Of a DNA stretch of 64,000 nucleotides, positions 24,801 to 36,800 are shown piece after piece. The DNA is from Lampris incognitus (taxonomy: Eukaryota > Chordata > Actinopteri > Lampriformes > Lampridae): NCBI RefSeq assembly GCF_029633865.1, contig NC_079216.1:16652505-16716504 (forward strand). The letters are read 5' to 3'. Position numbers and translations under genes: made by a program. The stretch's first letter is position 1; each line of letters starts with the position of its first letter. The notes beneath the pieces were generated by a model. The model saw only the letters and a program-made list of their open reading frames with translations. It had not been told where the DNA came from and searched no databases.

Positions 24801-27800
24801 CGGAGAGCGGGGGCCTTCTACTGGGTAGCCGTGATTACCACCTTGGCCCATTCAGCTTCACAGAGAGCCTCACTGAGGGATTGGGTTATGGCGAGGCGAA
24901 CATGCTGACGTAACCTCTATAGCATAAGCCCCTGCAGGAAAGCGTGGAGGACCAGCTCCTCTTGGGCAGCTGCATTAAGCTGTGGGTAACCATGTTGGGC
25001 GTGCAGCTGCACATTTTTCCCCCTTTTTCTCTCCAATTGTAGTTGGCCAATTACCCCACTCTTCCGAGCCATCCCGGTCACTGCTCCACCTCCTCTGCCA
25101 ATCCGGGGAAGGCTGCAGACTACCACATGCTTCCTCCGATACATGTGGAGTCGCCAGCTGCTTCTTTTCACCCAACAGTGAGGAGTTTCACCAGGGGGAC
25201 GTAGCGCATGGGAGGCTCACGCTATTCCCCCAAGTTCCCTCTCCCCCACAAACAGGCGTCCTGACTGACCAGAGGAGGCACTAGTGCAGCGACCAGGACA
25301 CATACCCACATCCGGCTTCTCACCCGCAGACACGGCCAATTGTGTCTGTAGGGATGCCCGAACAAGCCGGTGGTAACACGGAGATTCGACCCAGTGATCC
25401 CCATGTTGGTAGGCAATGGAATAGACTTCCATGCCACCCAGATGCCCCTCCATGCCGCTAGTTGGACTTGCGAGAGGTATGGCTCTAGCTGTGTCATCCC
25501 GTTGTACTTGGGCAGCTTGGCTCGTGTTCTATGGACAACTGCGGCTTGTGACAGGCTGGGCGTGAGGGGTGGTGGTTCGTTGGCAGCAGGCATTCCCCTG
25601 TATTTGCACTTCTGGCCTCTAGGGGGCAGTGGATCTGCGGTACACTGGAGCCATCAGAGTGGGCTGGAAAACATCCATCTCTGGCAGGCTCTGTCCTTTG
25701 CCATGCCAGGTTTTCCAAGTGCCAAGGGGTCCGCTCAATGTCTTGCTCGACTCTCTGGATCACTCTCTCCATTCTTCAGCCTAAAATGCCAGGATCCCAC
25801 TTCTGACACCAATGTGGTGAGGTACACCATTAATGAATTGATGACCAGAGACAAGCTTCCTTTTTAATGCCAAACCTGTGTCCCATACACCGCACGACCA
25901 ACAGGAGCGGCTTTTATTTACCACACTTACCATGGACAGAGAACCACAATAACTTCCCCCCAAGGTCACAACAGGTGACATTAGTCTAAATCATGATCCT
26001 ACAGCCAGTCAGTCAGGAAACGGTCTTCTATTTATTCCGAGTCAAACCCCCGAACAAACTACACATCCCAACATGAACCAAACATTTGAACGGCTGTGGC
26101 TTGATGGGATATAGCCATGCACGGAAGTGATGCAAAATAACAACCTTCCTTTGGAAATTAGATCAGCTGTGTCATAGTCCTCTTTTAAAACCCAACTTAA
26201 CACACATTTTGGAGACTAGCCTATAATAAACTCTAATCTCACTATTTATCCTATTTTATTTTGTTTTGCTTGATATTTATGATCTGTTATATTAAATTAT
26301 TATCTTGATATGTTCTGATGTTTTTGTATATTGTGGAGAGCATGACATGCAATGCTATCCCTACCATCTAAAGGAAGGAACTGAACCAAAGATACTTACA
26401 CGTCTGACTCTGTCTGAACCACGCAAGGTATGGCAGTATGTGCAGATAAGGAATGGTAATCAATGTAGGACTGTTTTACTTCGGAAGACCACATTAGGCA
26501 TGTAACTTTAGCAGGACAAATGTTCGGCTATACGGTGTCCATGAACTGGCGATGAATCTGATACATTGTAGTCTATTTCCTGCCCCTCGCTCCTGGAGGA
26601 GCATGGCAAATACGATTACTTAATAGAGATAAATGCACAGAATTAACATTTTAAATATAATGTTATCACTGGATAAATAGCTACAATGTTCTGCGAACGT
26701 TAGCTACCGTTTTATATAGACTTAGCTGGCTTGCTAGCATTGGGAAGCAGCATCTACGCGCAAGCAACAGCGATATTTCATTTAAAATACACAATTACCA
26801 GTTTTTATTAAGTGAAATTGAAGTTATTTTAAGTAAAACTAATTCATCGGACTCATCATTCATCTGGCTTTAAGAACCAAAGTCCAAACTCGCGGTAGCT
26901 CAAGAGGTTAGCTAGACTAGCTATCGCCATAGCAACAAAATACGCCCGGAGAGATTTTGCGTCACTTCCGTCCGTGGCTGTACCCCATCTAGCCACAACC
27001 CATTTGAACACGTAAAAATTTAACATAAATCATAACAATTTCCCACCTCCATAATCCTTTGCGCAGAACAAGCATACTGTGGCCCATCCCCTTGGGTCGC
27101 TACAGTATCTTGCAGGGGAAGCAGTGCAAATACCTGAGATGACTCATCTGATAAGGCACCTACGAGCACATCACCCAACTTGTGCATGGTGATTTTCTAA
27201 ACCATGCAGAGTGCCAAGTCAAATGTGGTGGTGACACCGGCGCATACCCAGGCATCGGTACAGGTGTCATTTGTAGTGACAGCTAGAAAGCAAGGAGAAT
27301 CCCAACAAAAGTAATGGAGTTCATGGCATTTGACTCCATGTCATTCTCAGTTAATATCACTATTATTAGTGTAGCCGGGTGGTAAATCTGTTAAATATGT
27401 TAAATGATTTTCCACTTAAATTTAGTATAGTTTAACTGTTAATATATGTAATTGTTACACTGTCAAGCCATGTAAAATGTCATTTGATGTAGTTAAATTG
27501 TGAAGCAGATTGTGAGTGTATTTTTATAGTTTTGGTTGTCATTGCATGTTTTGACCAGTAAGTGGCAGTGTTGCGGACTTTTATTGTAACTCCGTGCAAG
27601 TTATCCAAGTGCATCTTGGGTATTCTTTCTTTTTTTCTTGTGTGGAGCACCTGAAGATTGCAGTGTGACGGTGCTCTGACTCCGCAGTAGGTAAGGGTAA
27701 ATATCTTGTGAAATATACCTGTAACATTATTCCAAACAATATTGTATGTCGGTAATTTGACAAGATGGTTTGATTTAGATGCTACTGGAGTTGATGTTCG

Positions 27801-30800
27801 GTGATTTTGGGCGCGAGCCGTCGACCACTGTTCGCCATTGCAGGCATGACAAGGTAATGTTGGCGTGAATAAAGCCACACCATGCCATTGTATTTGGGAT
27901 GTAAAGGTTTTACATGCATTTTAATTCTGTTTAAAGGTAACTGACAGAGTGAGAAGTTGCGCGATCTTCAGGAAGTTCCACGTCTTTGTTAAACCCTGTT
28001 TAACATACATAGTCCACTGCCGTATTTTGCACCGTATGTTGTATGTTGTATTTATTTTCCTTTTAAAATCTTTTCTGTTAAACTTGCCACATCTGTGAAC
28101 ATTTATGAGCTGTTTGCTCGAAAGACACAGAAATTTATGCACTCAGTAAAACGATCTGCATTCGAAGGTTCAAACAATAAAATTAAAGCTACAAGAACCC
28201 CGGAAGTAATTGTGTCCTGTGTGGTATCTAATTCCACGGGCTACATAATTTTGGTACCAGGAGTGGGGCGTAGATAAAACATTTTTTTTAAATTGGCAAC
28301 AGAGTGGCTTATTTTTACTTAAAAAAAAATACGGCAGTGGTGAAGATTGCTGGTGACGTCCTTTGGTGTTGAGTCTGAAGCCATCCTGCTGTGGAGGTGG
28401 TGACCAGCGAGAGACGACGTGAGGGGCTCTACGAGGTTCTGGTGCTTCCTGTGTCACACGATTCAGCCGTACCAGCGCAGAGGACTCCAGCGCTAACTTC
28501 AGCTACAAAGACCAAGATTCAGCAAGGCTCCAAGTTAAAGACTGTCCTTGTAGTATCCTTGAACCAGGTTTTGAACTAAATATCCTCATTTATACTGGAC
28601 TGAGTAAAGATTAATATATCATTATGTCTAGTGATTCTGGTGATGAAGGGAGTTCACGTAATGATAATGGCCACACCTCAGGTGGCATAACGGGTATAGG
28701 TGAAGGTGCTACAAAAGAAATGCAGACCACCATGCAAGAGCTCGCCAGACTGCGAGATGAGCTCACCAGGTTAAATGGTGAAGCAAGGGCTCAGAGAGCA
28801 CGTGATAACAGTGCACCCACACGTTCATACATCTACGTTCCAAGAGAACGCCAGATCCAAGCATTTAGTGGGGAGTGTGGTACAGACAGGAGATCTGTCG
28901 AAGAGTTTATTGAAGAGGTTGAAAGGGTTTTAAGATACAGAGAGCAAACAACAGAAGAACAATGTGACTATATACTATCTCTATTGCGTGGCCCTGCATT
29001 GGAAGAGGTGCGACTATGCATTAGGGGTCAGTCAGTGGGGCCCAGTAATTTATACTCTTACCTGAGCAATGCATTTGGGGAAAAGCGCAGTTCCACACAG
29101 CTTTTACAGACCTTTTACAACCGTAACCAAACTGATGGAGAAGACCTCCGTGACTACTCCCATGCACTATCCCAGATTTTGAGCTCTGTAGTGAAACAGT
29201 CCACAGATGTAATACCTAATGAGAAAACTGTGCTCAGAGACCGGTTTATTGAGGGTTTAAGAGAAGCAGCACTCAGGCGTGAACTCAGGAAAATGGTTAG
29301 GGACAAACCAGAGAGCAGTCTTCTAGATGTGAGGAACGAGGCCCTCCTGTGGGAGATGGAGGACAGCAGGTCTCATCGTCCCAGGGTCATAAAGAGCAAC
29401 CAAGTTACATCAGAGGTTCCGGAAACCCAGTGCTCTATTATTAAAACAAACAATGACCAAGGTACTGCATTAAATGATGTTCGGAGAGCAGTAGCCCATC
29501 AGGAAAAACAGCTAGCAGAGTTAGGCAAAACACTCGCTGATCTAGCCTTTGCTGTAGGTGAACTGAGTAAGCGCAGCACTCAACAGACATTCCTAGAGCC
29601 CAAGCCACGACCTAGACCCCAGCCAAAGTTCACACCAGATGGTCAGCCTATCTGTTTCAAGTGTAGAGGCATAGGTCACATTGCAAGAAAATGCTCACAG
29701 GCCAGAGGGGGTCAAGGGGACGCAACACCTAGTTCTTATGTAGTGCAGGAAAACTCGCACCCTCAGTTGTCATGAGCCACACAACTCGAGGGGAGGAAGC
29801 TGGCTCACCAAAAGAGACTCCAGACAGAAGCAGGATCTTAGAGCGTGCAGTCGGAGAATGTAAAACTGTTGAGGTGAAACTACGAGGTGTTACAGTGTCC
29901 TGCTTACTTGACACTGGTAGCCAGGTCAGTACAATTTCTGAGAGTTTTTTCAGGGAACACCTGTCAGTGAAAGGCGAAGACATTCACCCGGCATTTGAGT
30001 GGTTAAAGATCACTGCAGCTAATGGATTAGACATACCCTATATGGGCTATGTGGAGCTCGATGTAGAAGCCATGGGTCTGACTATCCCAGAGCGAGGTTT
30101 TCTGATAGTTAAAGATTCTGAACACTCTTCCTCTATTCCAGGTCTAATAGGGATGAACATTGTCAAAAAATGCAGAGAGCTAGTACACACTGAGTTTGAC
30201 ACCACACTGCAGGAGAGGTTTGACTCAAACTGGAGAGAGGCTTTTAATCATCTTCATGCAGTACATGCAACAGACAGACTCTCTTTCGCTAGGGTAGCTG
30301 GTAAGGATGTAGTCCATATACCTGCTTCATCTGCTGCTACAGTTATGGCTAGGGGACTCAGGACCGTGAGTGAGGATGGTTCTTTTTTGTTGCTGGAGTC
30401 TGTGGGTGTCCCCGTTCCTGGAGGTTTGGTTGTTGTGCCTACTTTGGTTTCACCGGGCAATCACATTTTTCCAGTCCGAGTCATGAACATGTCTGATGAA
30501 GATATCTGGCTAGGGCCACGGACGAGGCTAGGGGTTTTGACTCAGGTAGACTGTGTGAAAAGTGATGAGCTTTGTGAGGTACAGTTCCAGAGAATCTCAG
30601 CAGACACTGAACAAGTGAGTATCAGTGAACACCCCGAAACACCGACAGATGTGCAGGAAATTCTCGGCAAGCTCAATTTTTGTGGTAGCCCAGAACAGCA
30701 AGCACAGCTGACTTTGTTACTGGAGAAGTACTCTTTTGTGTTTGCAACAGAAGATGAAGATCTAGGCCACACTGACAAAGTACAACATGAGATCCATCTG

Positions 30801-33800
30801 ACAGATGGCATACCTGTAACACAGCCATACAGACGAATCCCACCCACACAGTACAGTGAAGTCAGGGAACATATTGGCAAGCTGCTTAAAAAAGGGGTCA
30901 TTCAAGAAAGCTCTAGTGCTTATGCTTCGCCCATAGTACTAGTGAGAAAGGCAGATGGTAGTCTGAGGCTATGTGTCGATTACAGGAAACTCAACTCAAA
31001 GACAAGACGTGATGCATTCCCGCTCCCGAGAATTGATGAGAGTTTTGATGCGCTGAGAGGGGCAAAGTTCTTTTCGACCATAGATCTGGCGAGCGGATAC
31101 CACCAGGTAGCTATGCATGAGCGAGATCGGACTAAGACTGCATTTACTACACCGTTTGGTCTGTATGAGTACGTGAGAATGCCTTTTGGTGTTTGTAACG
31201 GTCCAGCTACATTTCAGAGACTTATGCAAGTTACTATGAATGATCTCATTTTTCAGATACTCCTGGTCTACCTAGATGACATCTTGGTTTTTTCAGAGAC
31301 ATTTGAGCAGCATTTGGAGAGACTTGAGACTGTGTTTAAGAGACTGGCAGAGACGGGCCTTAAGGTGAAGTTGCAGAAGTGTGCTTTTCTACAACAGTCA
31401 GTAAAGTTTTTGGGTCATCAGGTGTCAGCAGAAGGTATAGGAACTGACCCCTCCAAGGTCTCTGCTGTTAAGAACTGGAAGGTCCCAACCACTGCCAAAG
31501 AGCTGCAGTCATTCTTGGGTTTCTGTAGTTACTACAGGAGATTCATTCGAGGCTTCTCACAGATTGCCGGGCCACTGCATGACCTAGTCAACAAATGTTC
31601 AGGTGTGAAAAAAACAGGGAAAGTAGGTCACCAGTTTTGTAATATGTGGACACCAGAGTGTGACTCTTCCTTTGAGCAGTTAAAGGAAAAACTTACCTCT
31701 GCTCCCATTTTGGGTTTTGCCGATTTCACACAACCATTTGTAGTTGAGACAGATGCTAGTCAGCATGGATTAGGCGCTGTATTGTGTCAGCAGCAAGGTG
31801 ACACCAGACGTGTCCTAGCATATGCTAGCCGCAGACTACGCCAGGCTGAGAAGAATGACCGAAATTATAGTAGCATGAAGTTGGAGTTGCTTGCCTTAAA
31901 ATGGGCAGTTGCTGAAAAAATCAGGGATTACTTGCTTGGTTCAAAGTTTGTTGTCCTGACTGATAACAATCCCCTCTGCCACCTCAAGACAGCCAAGTTA
32001 GGTGCTATAGAGCAGAGGTGGGTAGCGCAACTGTCTGTTTTTGATTTCGAGGTTAAGTACCGTCCTGGTTGCAGTAATGCCGCCGCAGATGCTCTCTCTA
32101 GGCAGGAGTTTGCAGGGGAGCCTGAAACAGACCCTGACTCGGATTTTGACGACTGTATCACTGTGTGTAACCTGATTGAGCTAGGAACAGTTCTGGATCC
32201 TGGTCTTGTCTCTAGAGGTCTGGAGTGTTACAAAGTGAGACAGATCCGTGCTGGGGAGTCGAGGTCTGGTGAGACAGGTACTAAACAGGGCAACACCCCC
32301 ACACTGCCAGGTTATACCAGAGAGGAGCTGGTAGGTTTTCAGGCCGGTGACCCCACCCTAAAAGAGTTTAGGGCATTTTGGGATCGGGGGAGGAGGCCAT
32401 GTCCCAGAGAGAGAGCAGCCCTGTCTAGTCAAGTGAAAAGATTGAAACAATGGAGATGCATACAACAACGAGAAGGGTTGTTGTACAGGGTTATCACAGA
32501 CCCACGTCATGGAGAAGTGTGGCAGTTATTCGTGCCTAGTTGTTTGAGGGACCAAGTTCTAGAAAATGTACATAACAACATGGGACATCAGGGCATAGAG
32601 CGCACTGTAAACTTGCTAAGAGGGAGGTGTTTTTGGGTAGGGCTATGCGAGGATGTTGAAAGCTGGGTTAAAAACTGCGAGCGGTGCATTTTGACCAAGA
32701 TGCCTCAGCCAAAAATCCATGCTCCAGTTCAGGCATTCCTGGCCTCCCGACCTCTAGAAGTGGTGGCTGTTGATTTTACAGTGTTGGAGGCAGCTTCAGA
32801 TGGCCGTGAAAATGTCCTTGTTGTGACCGATGTGTTTACAAAGTTCACACAAGCGTATGCTACCAAAGACCAGAAGGCTGACACTACAGCTAAAGTTTTG
32901 CTCAGGGAGTGGTTCATGAAATATGGGGTCCCAGAGAGACTGCACTCAGACCAAGGTCGAAATTTCGAGAGTGAAATTATAGCAGAGCTGTGCAAACTCT
33001 ATGGGGTTAAAAAGACACGGACAACTCCCTACAGGCCACAGGGAAACGGTCAGTGTGAAAGATACAATCGCACACTCCATGACTTGTTAAGGACACTCCC
33101 ACCAGAGAAAAAAAAAGCGTTGGCCAGAGCATCTGTCTGAAGTAGTATATGCCTATAATGTCACTCCTCATTCCACCACAGGGTACTCGCCTTATTATTT
33201 GCTTTTCGGGGTACAGCCACATCTCCCAGTAGATGCTTTATTAGGGCGTGAGTGTGTGTCAGACAGGAAACAGGATTGGTTGTCTGTTCATCAGGAGAGA
33301 CTCCGACAGGCACACGAGAGAGCCAGAGAGTACTCAGAGCAGAAGGCAGCTGAGAGGATCTCACTGCAAAATGAGAAGGTGTATTGTCCTCCTGTGGACA
33401 TTGGTCAGTTGGTTTTCCTACGTCACAGACCCCCAGGTAGACATAAGATTCAGGACACATGGACCTCAACAGTCTACAAGGTAGTTGACATCCAGGGTAC
33501 CACACACACTGTTGAACCTTTTGAGGGAGGTCCCATTAAAAGAGTTCATAGGTCAGAGTTGCGACCTTGTGCAAAACCAGTTCCCAAACCAAGAACTAGA
33601 ACTAGGTTACAGACCACTACACAGCCTGTAGCTGAGGATGAGCCTGAGTCACCTGAGGCTGATTTTGTTATTGTTGAGGAAGTCATCCCTCGCCGGCTTG
33701 TGCAAGTACCTAACCTGCCTCTTGCAGCAGAAAGTGTTAGTTTACATGTGACAGCACCCACAGATGAGAGTGACGGTGAAGGACCTGAGGAAGGTTATTC

Positions 33801-36800
33801 AGATATGAGAAATTGTGGCACAGAAACAGAATGTGTTAATGATGTGCATCCAGACGTTAGCGACAGTGACTTGCCCATTATTGAAAACAGGGACAGGCCC
33901 GCACTAACAGATGATGCTGGTGGAGCAGGACGTAGAACCTATGCACCTAAACCTGCCATTAGGAAAAGCAAGCGGGAAATGGCTGGATCTCATTCAAACC
34001 CATTTCATCTGCCAAAGTCAGCCTGTAATGCAGTCTCAGTCAGCACAGACATGGTCTCTAAGGTTTTGACAAGCCTGTGTGCTGCTCTCTTTGAAAAGGC
34101 CTTGCAGGGAGTATTTGAGTCAGTTCATGTTTCGTAGTCACCGAGGACGTTGACTATATTTGCAGGGGAGTATGTAGCCGGGTGGTAAATCTGTTAAATA
34201 TGTTAAATGATTTTCCACTTAAATTTAGTATAGTTTAACTGTTAATATATGTAATTGTTACACTGTCAAGCCATGTAAAATGTCATTTGATGTAGTTAAA
34301 TTGTGAAGCAGATTGTGAGTGTATTTTTATAGTTTTGGTTGTCATTGCATGTTTTGACCAGTAAGTGGCAGTGTTGCGGACTTTTATTGTAACTCCGTGC
34401 AAGTTATCCAAGTGCATCTTGGGTATTCTTTCTTTTTTTCTTGTGTGGAGCACCTGAAGATTGCGGTGTGACGGTGCTCTGACTCCGCAGTAAGTAAGGG
34501 TAAATATCTTGTGAAATATACCTGTAACATTATTCCAAACAATATTGTATGTCGGTAATTTGACAAGATGGTTTGATTTAGACGCTACTGGAGTTGATGT
34601 TCGGTGATTTTGGGCGCGAGCCGTCGACCTCTGTTCGCCATTGCAGGCATGACAAGGTAATGTTGGCGTGAATAAAGCCACACCATGCCATTGTATTTGG
34701 GATGTAAAGGTTTTATATGCATTTTAATTCTGTTTAAAGGTAACTGACACAGTGAGAAGTTGCGCGATCTTCAGGAAGTTCCACATGTCTTTGTTAAACC
34801 CTGTTTAACATACATAGTCCACTGCCGTATTTTGCACCGTATGTTGTATGTTGTATTTATTTTCCTTTTAAAATCTTTTCTGTTAAACTTGCCACATCTG
34901 TGAACATTTATGAGCTGTTTGCTCGAAAGACACAGAAATTTATGCACTCAGTAAAACGATCTGCATTCGAAGGTTCAAACAATAAAATTAAAGCTACAAG
35001 AACCCCGGAAGTAATTGTGTCCTGTGTCCTGTGTGGTATCTAATTCCACGGGCTACATTAGCAATAGTCGCACTGACTAAAAGAGAAAACATTTTGGGTG
35101 CCTTCACTTGGTGAAAGGGATACACATTTACCAGCAAATCACACAATCAATTCTTCCACATGTTGAATAGTCTATTCGACAGTTTGCCATCTGAAGTGCC
35201 AGATATTAAGTTTTGGTCAAACTCCCATGTTCCCTCAGGACTTCCACAAGGGTAAAGAGTCAATCCATTGTTCCACGGCCAGGACGGAATCCGCATTGTT
35301 ACTCCTCGATCCGAAGTTTGACAATTGGTCAGAGCCTCCTTTCCAGCACCCTAGAGTAGATTTTTCCAGGGAGGCTGAGCAGTGTGATGCCCTGATAATT
35401 GGAGCACACCCTCCGGTTATCGCGGAAGTAAGTTGTAAGATGTAAGTTCTCACATAAATAAGTAAGGATGACAGTGAGGACTGCCTCTAAAATATTGACA
35501 TTTTTGTCTTTTATCAAGCTGAATAACGAAGTAGGGAGACTTGTTAATTTTCTCCTCAAGCTGTTTTTACAGACGCCTAAAGTTCCAGGGAAAATGTGAT
35601 TTTAAAATCCCCAGATCCAAAATGTCACAACAAGCAAGTACAATGAAGCTTACTATGTGCAAAACGACAAATGTTGAATACGAAATGTTGCATTTTATAG
35701 TCTGTGGTTGCAACGCAAATCCTTTAATTTAGTTTCGTAACTGCAGGAATAGGCTCCAGCATCCCCGCGACCCTGAGAATAGGATGGGTGGCTTGGATAA
35801 TGGATGGATGGATGGATAGTAAAATGTGGTTGTACATTTCAAAATGTTCAATAATATAATCTACGTGTGTTAGTGAGATCTTTTGAGTTCACTCAATAAT
35901 TTGAATAACAACTGCATTGGGGTATTTAATTCAATCCGGCACTTTTCCAAGCAAGTTATTGGATGATGACTACAAATGTCATACATGTCAGACCCCAATC
36001 ATAGCTGCCCACTCTTTTTGCCAGAAAAAGTAACTTGGGTAAAGTTACCGCTAAACAAAAAATGTGCAAGAAGTATAAGTGGTAACATTTTTTTTCCATT
36101 TGTAGAAAACTACAAGTTGTTAGCAAAAAATTGGGTCCTCTCTCGGTAGGGATCGTCTAAATCAGGCAGGGGTGGGCAATCTTATCCAGAAAGGGCCGGT
36201 GTGGGTGCAGGCCTTTGTTCCAACCAAGCATTACACACCTGTGTCTCCTAATCAAGTTCCTCAGCAAAGACTCTACTGGTTGATTAGTGGGATCAGGTGT
36301 GTAACTGCTTGGTTGGAACAAAAACCTTCACCCACATCAGCCCTTTCTGGGCAAGATTGCCCCCACCCCCAGATACACAGTATCTCCCGTTGGCCCACCA
36401 CCTAACCCACTTTCCACAGTGATTGACCAAGTGTGCTTATTTCGTTTTAAACTTGCAAGAGAGCTTTATTCTGCATTTGGTGCATACGTTCAGCCCTGCT
36501 TAAACAAATTATGAACGCCTCTGGCTGGCAAGCTTGACACAAGGACAGAGGCTAACAATAATTGAACTAATATTTGAAATTTGAACCAGCCCTTATGTCT
36601 TGCTTGCTTCTCCATTTGTTTAAGGATGTGTTATTTATTTTCTTTGAGGACCTATAAACAAGCCAACAGATGGCTATTTAAAAAATATAATTTTGATTTT
36701 TTTTTTTGTGGATACTTTATTAATCCCCATGGGGAAATTATGCTCTGCATTTAACCCATCCTAGCTGTGTAGCTAGGAGCAGTGGGCAGCCGCCGCGCAG

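Larger units (their letters stand above)
27370..35057 (+). mobile_element. complete, young Ty3/Gypsy retrotransposon (element 4)
   Basis: A 7.7-kb element with two near-identical LTRs, a primer binding site, gag, pol and a purine tract. It is flanked by the 4-bp duplication TTAG (27366-27369 and 35058-35061). The LTRs differ by eye in six substitutions and two indels over about 880 bp, implying a recent insertion. It sits in mlkl intron 6 in the opposite orientation to mlkl. Confidence 0.96.

Noticed and set aside
27480..27878. 132-residue minus-strand frame also found at 34283-34681
   Set aside because: The two identical frames lie in the LTRs of Gypsy element 4; the duplication is the LTR itself and no protein family is recognisable.
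33199..34137. An env or separate third gene in Gypsy element 4
   Set aside because: It is the integrase C-terminal part continuing after the one-base frameshift, with no signal peptide or membrane segment.
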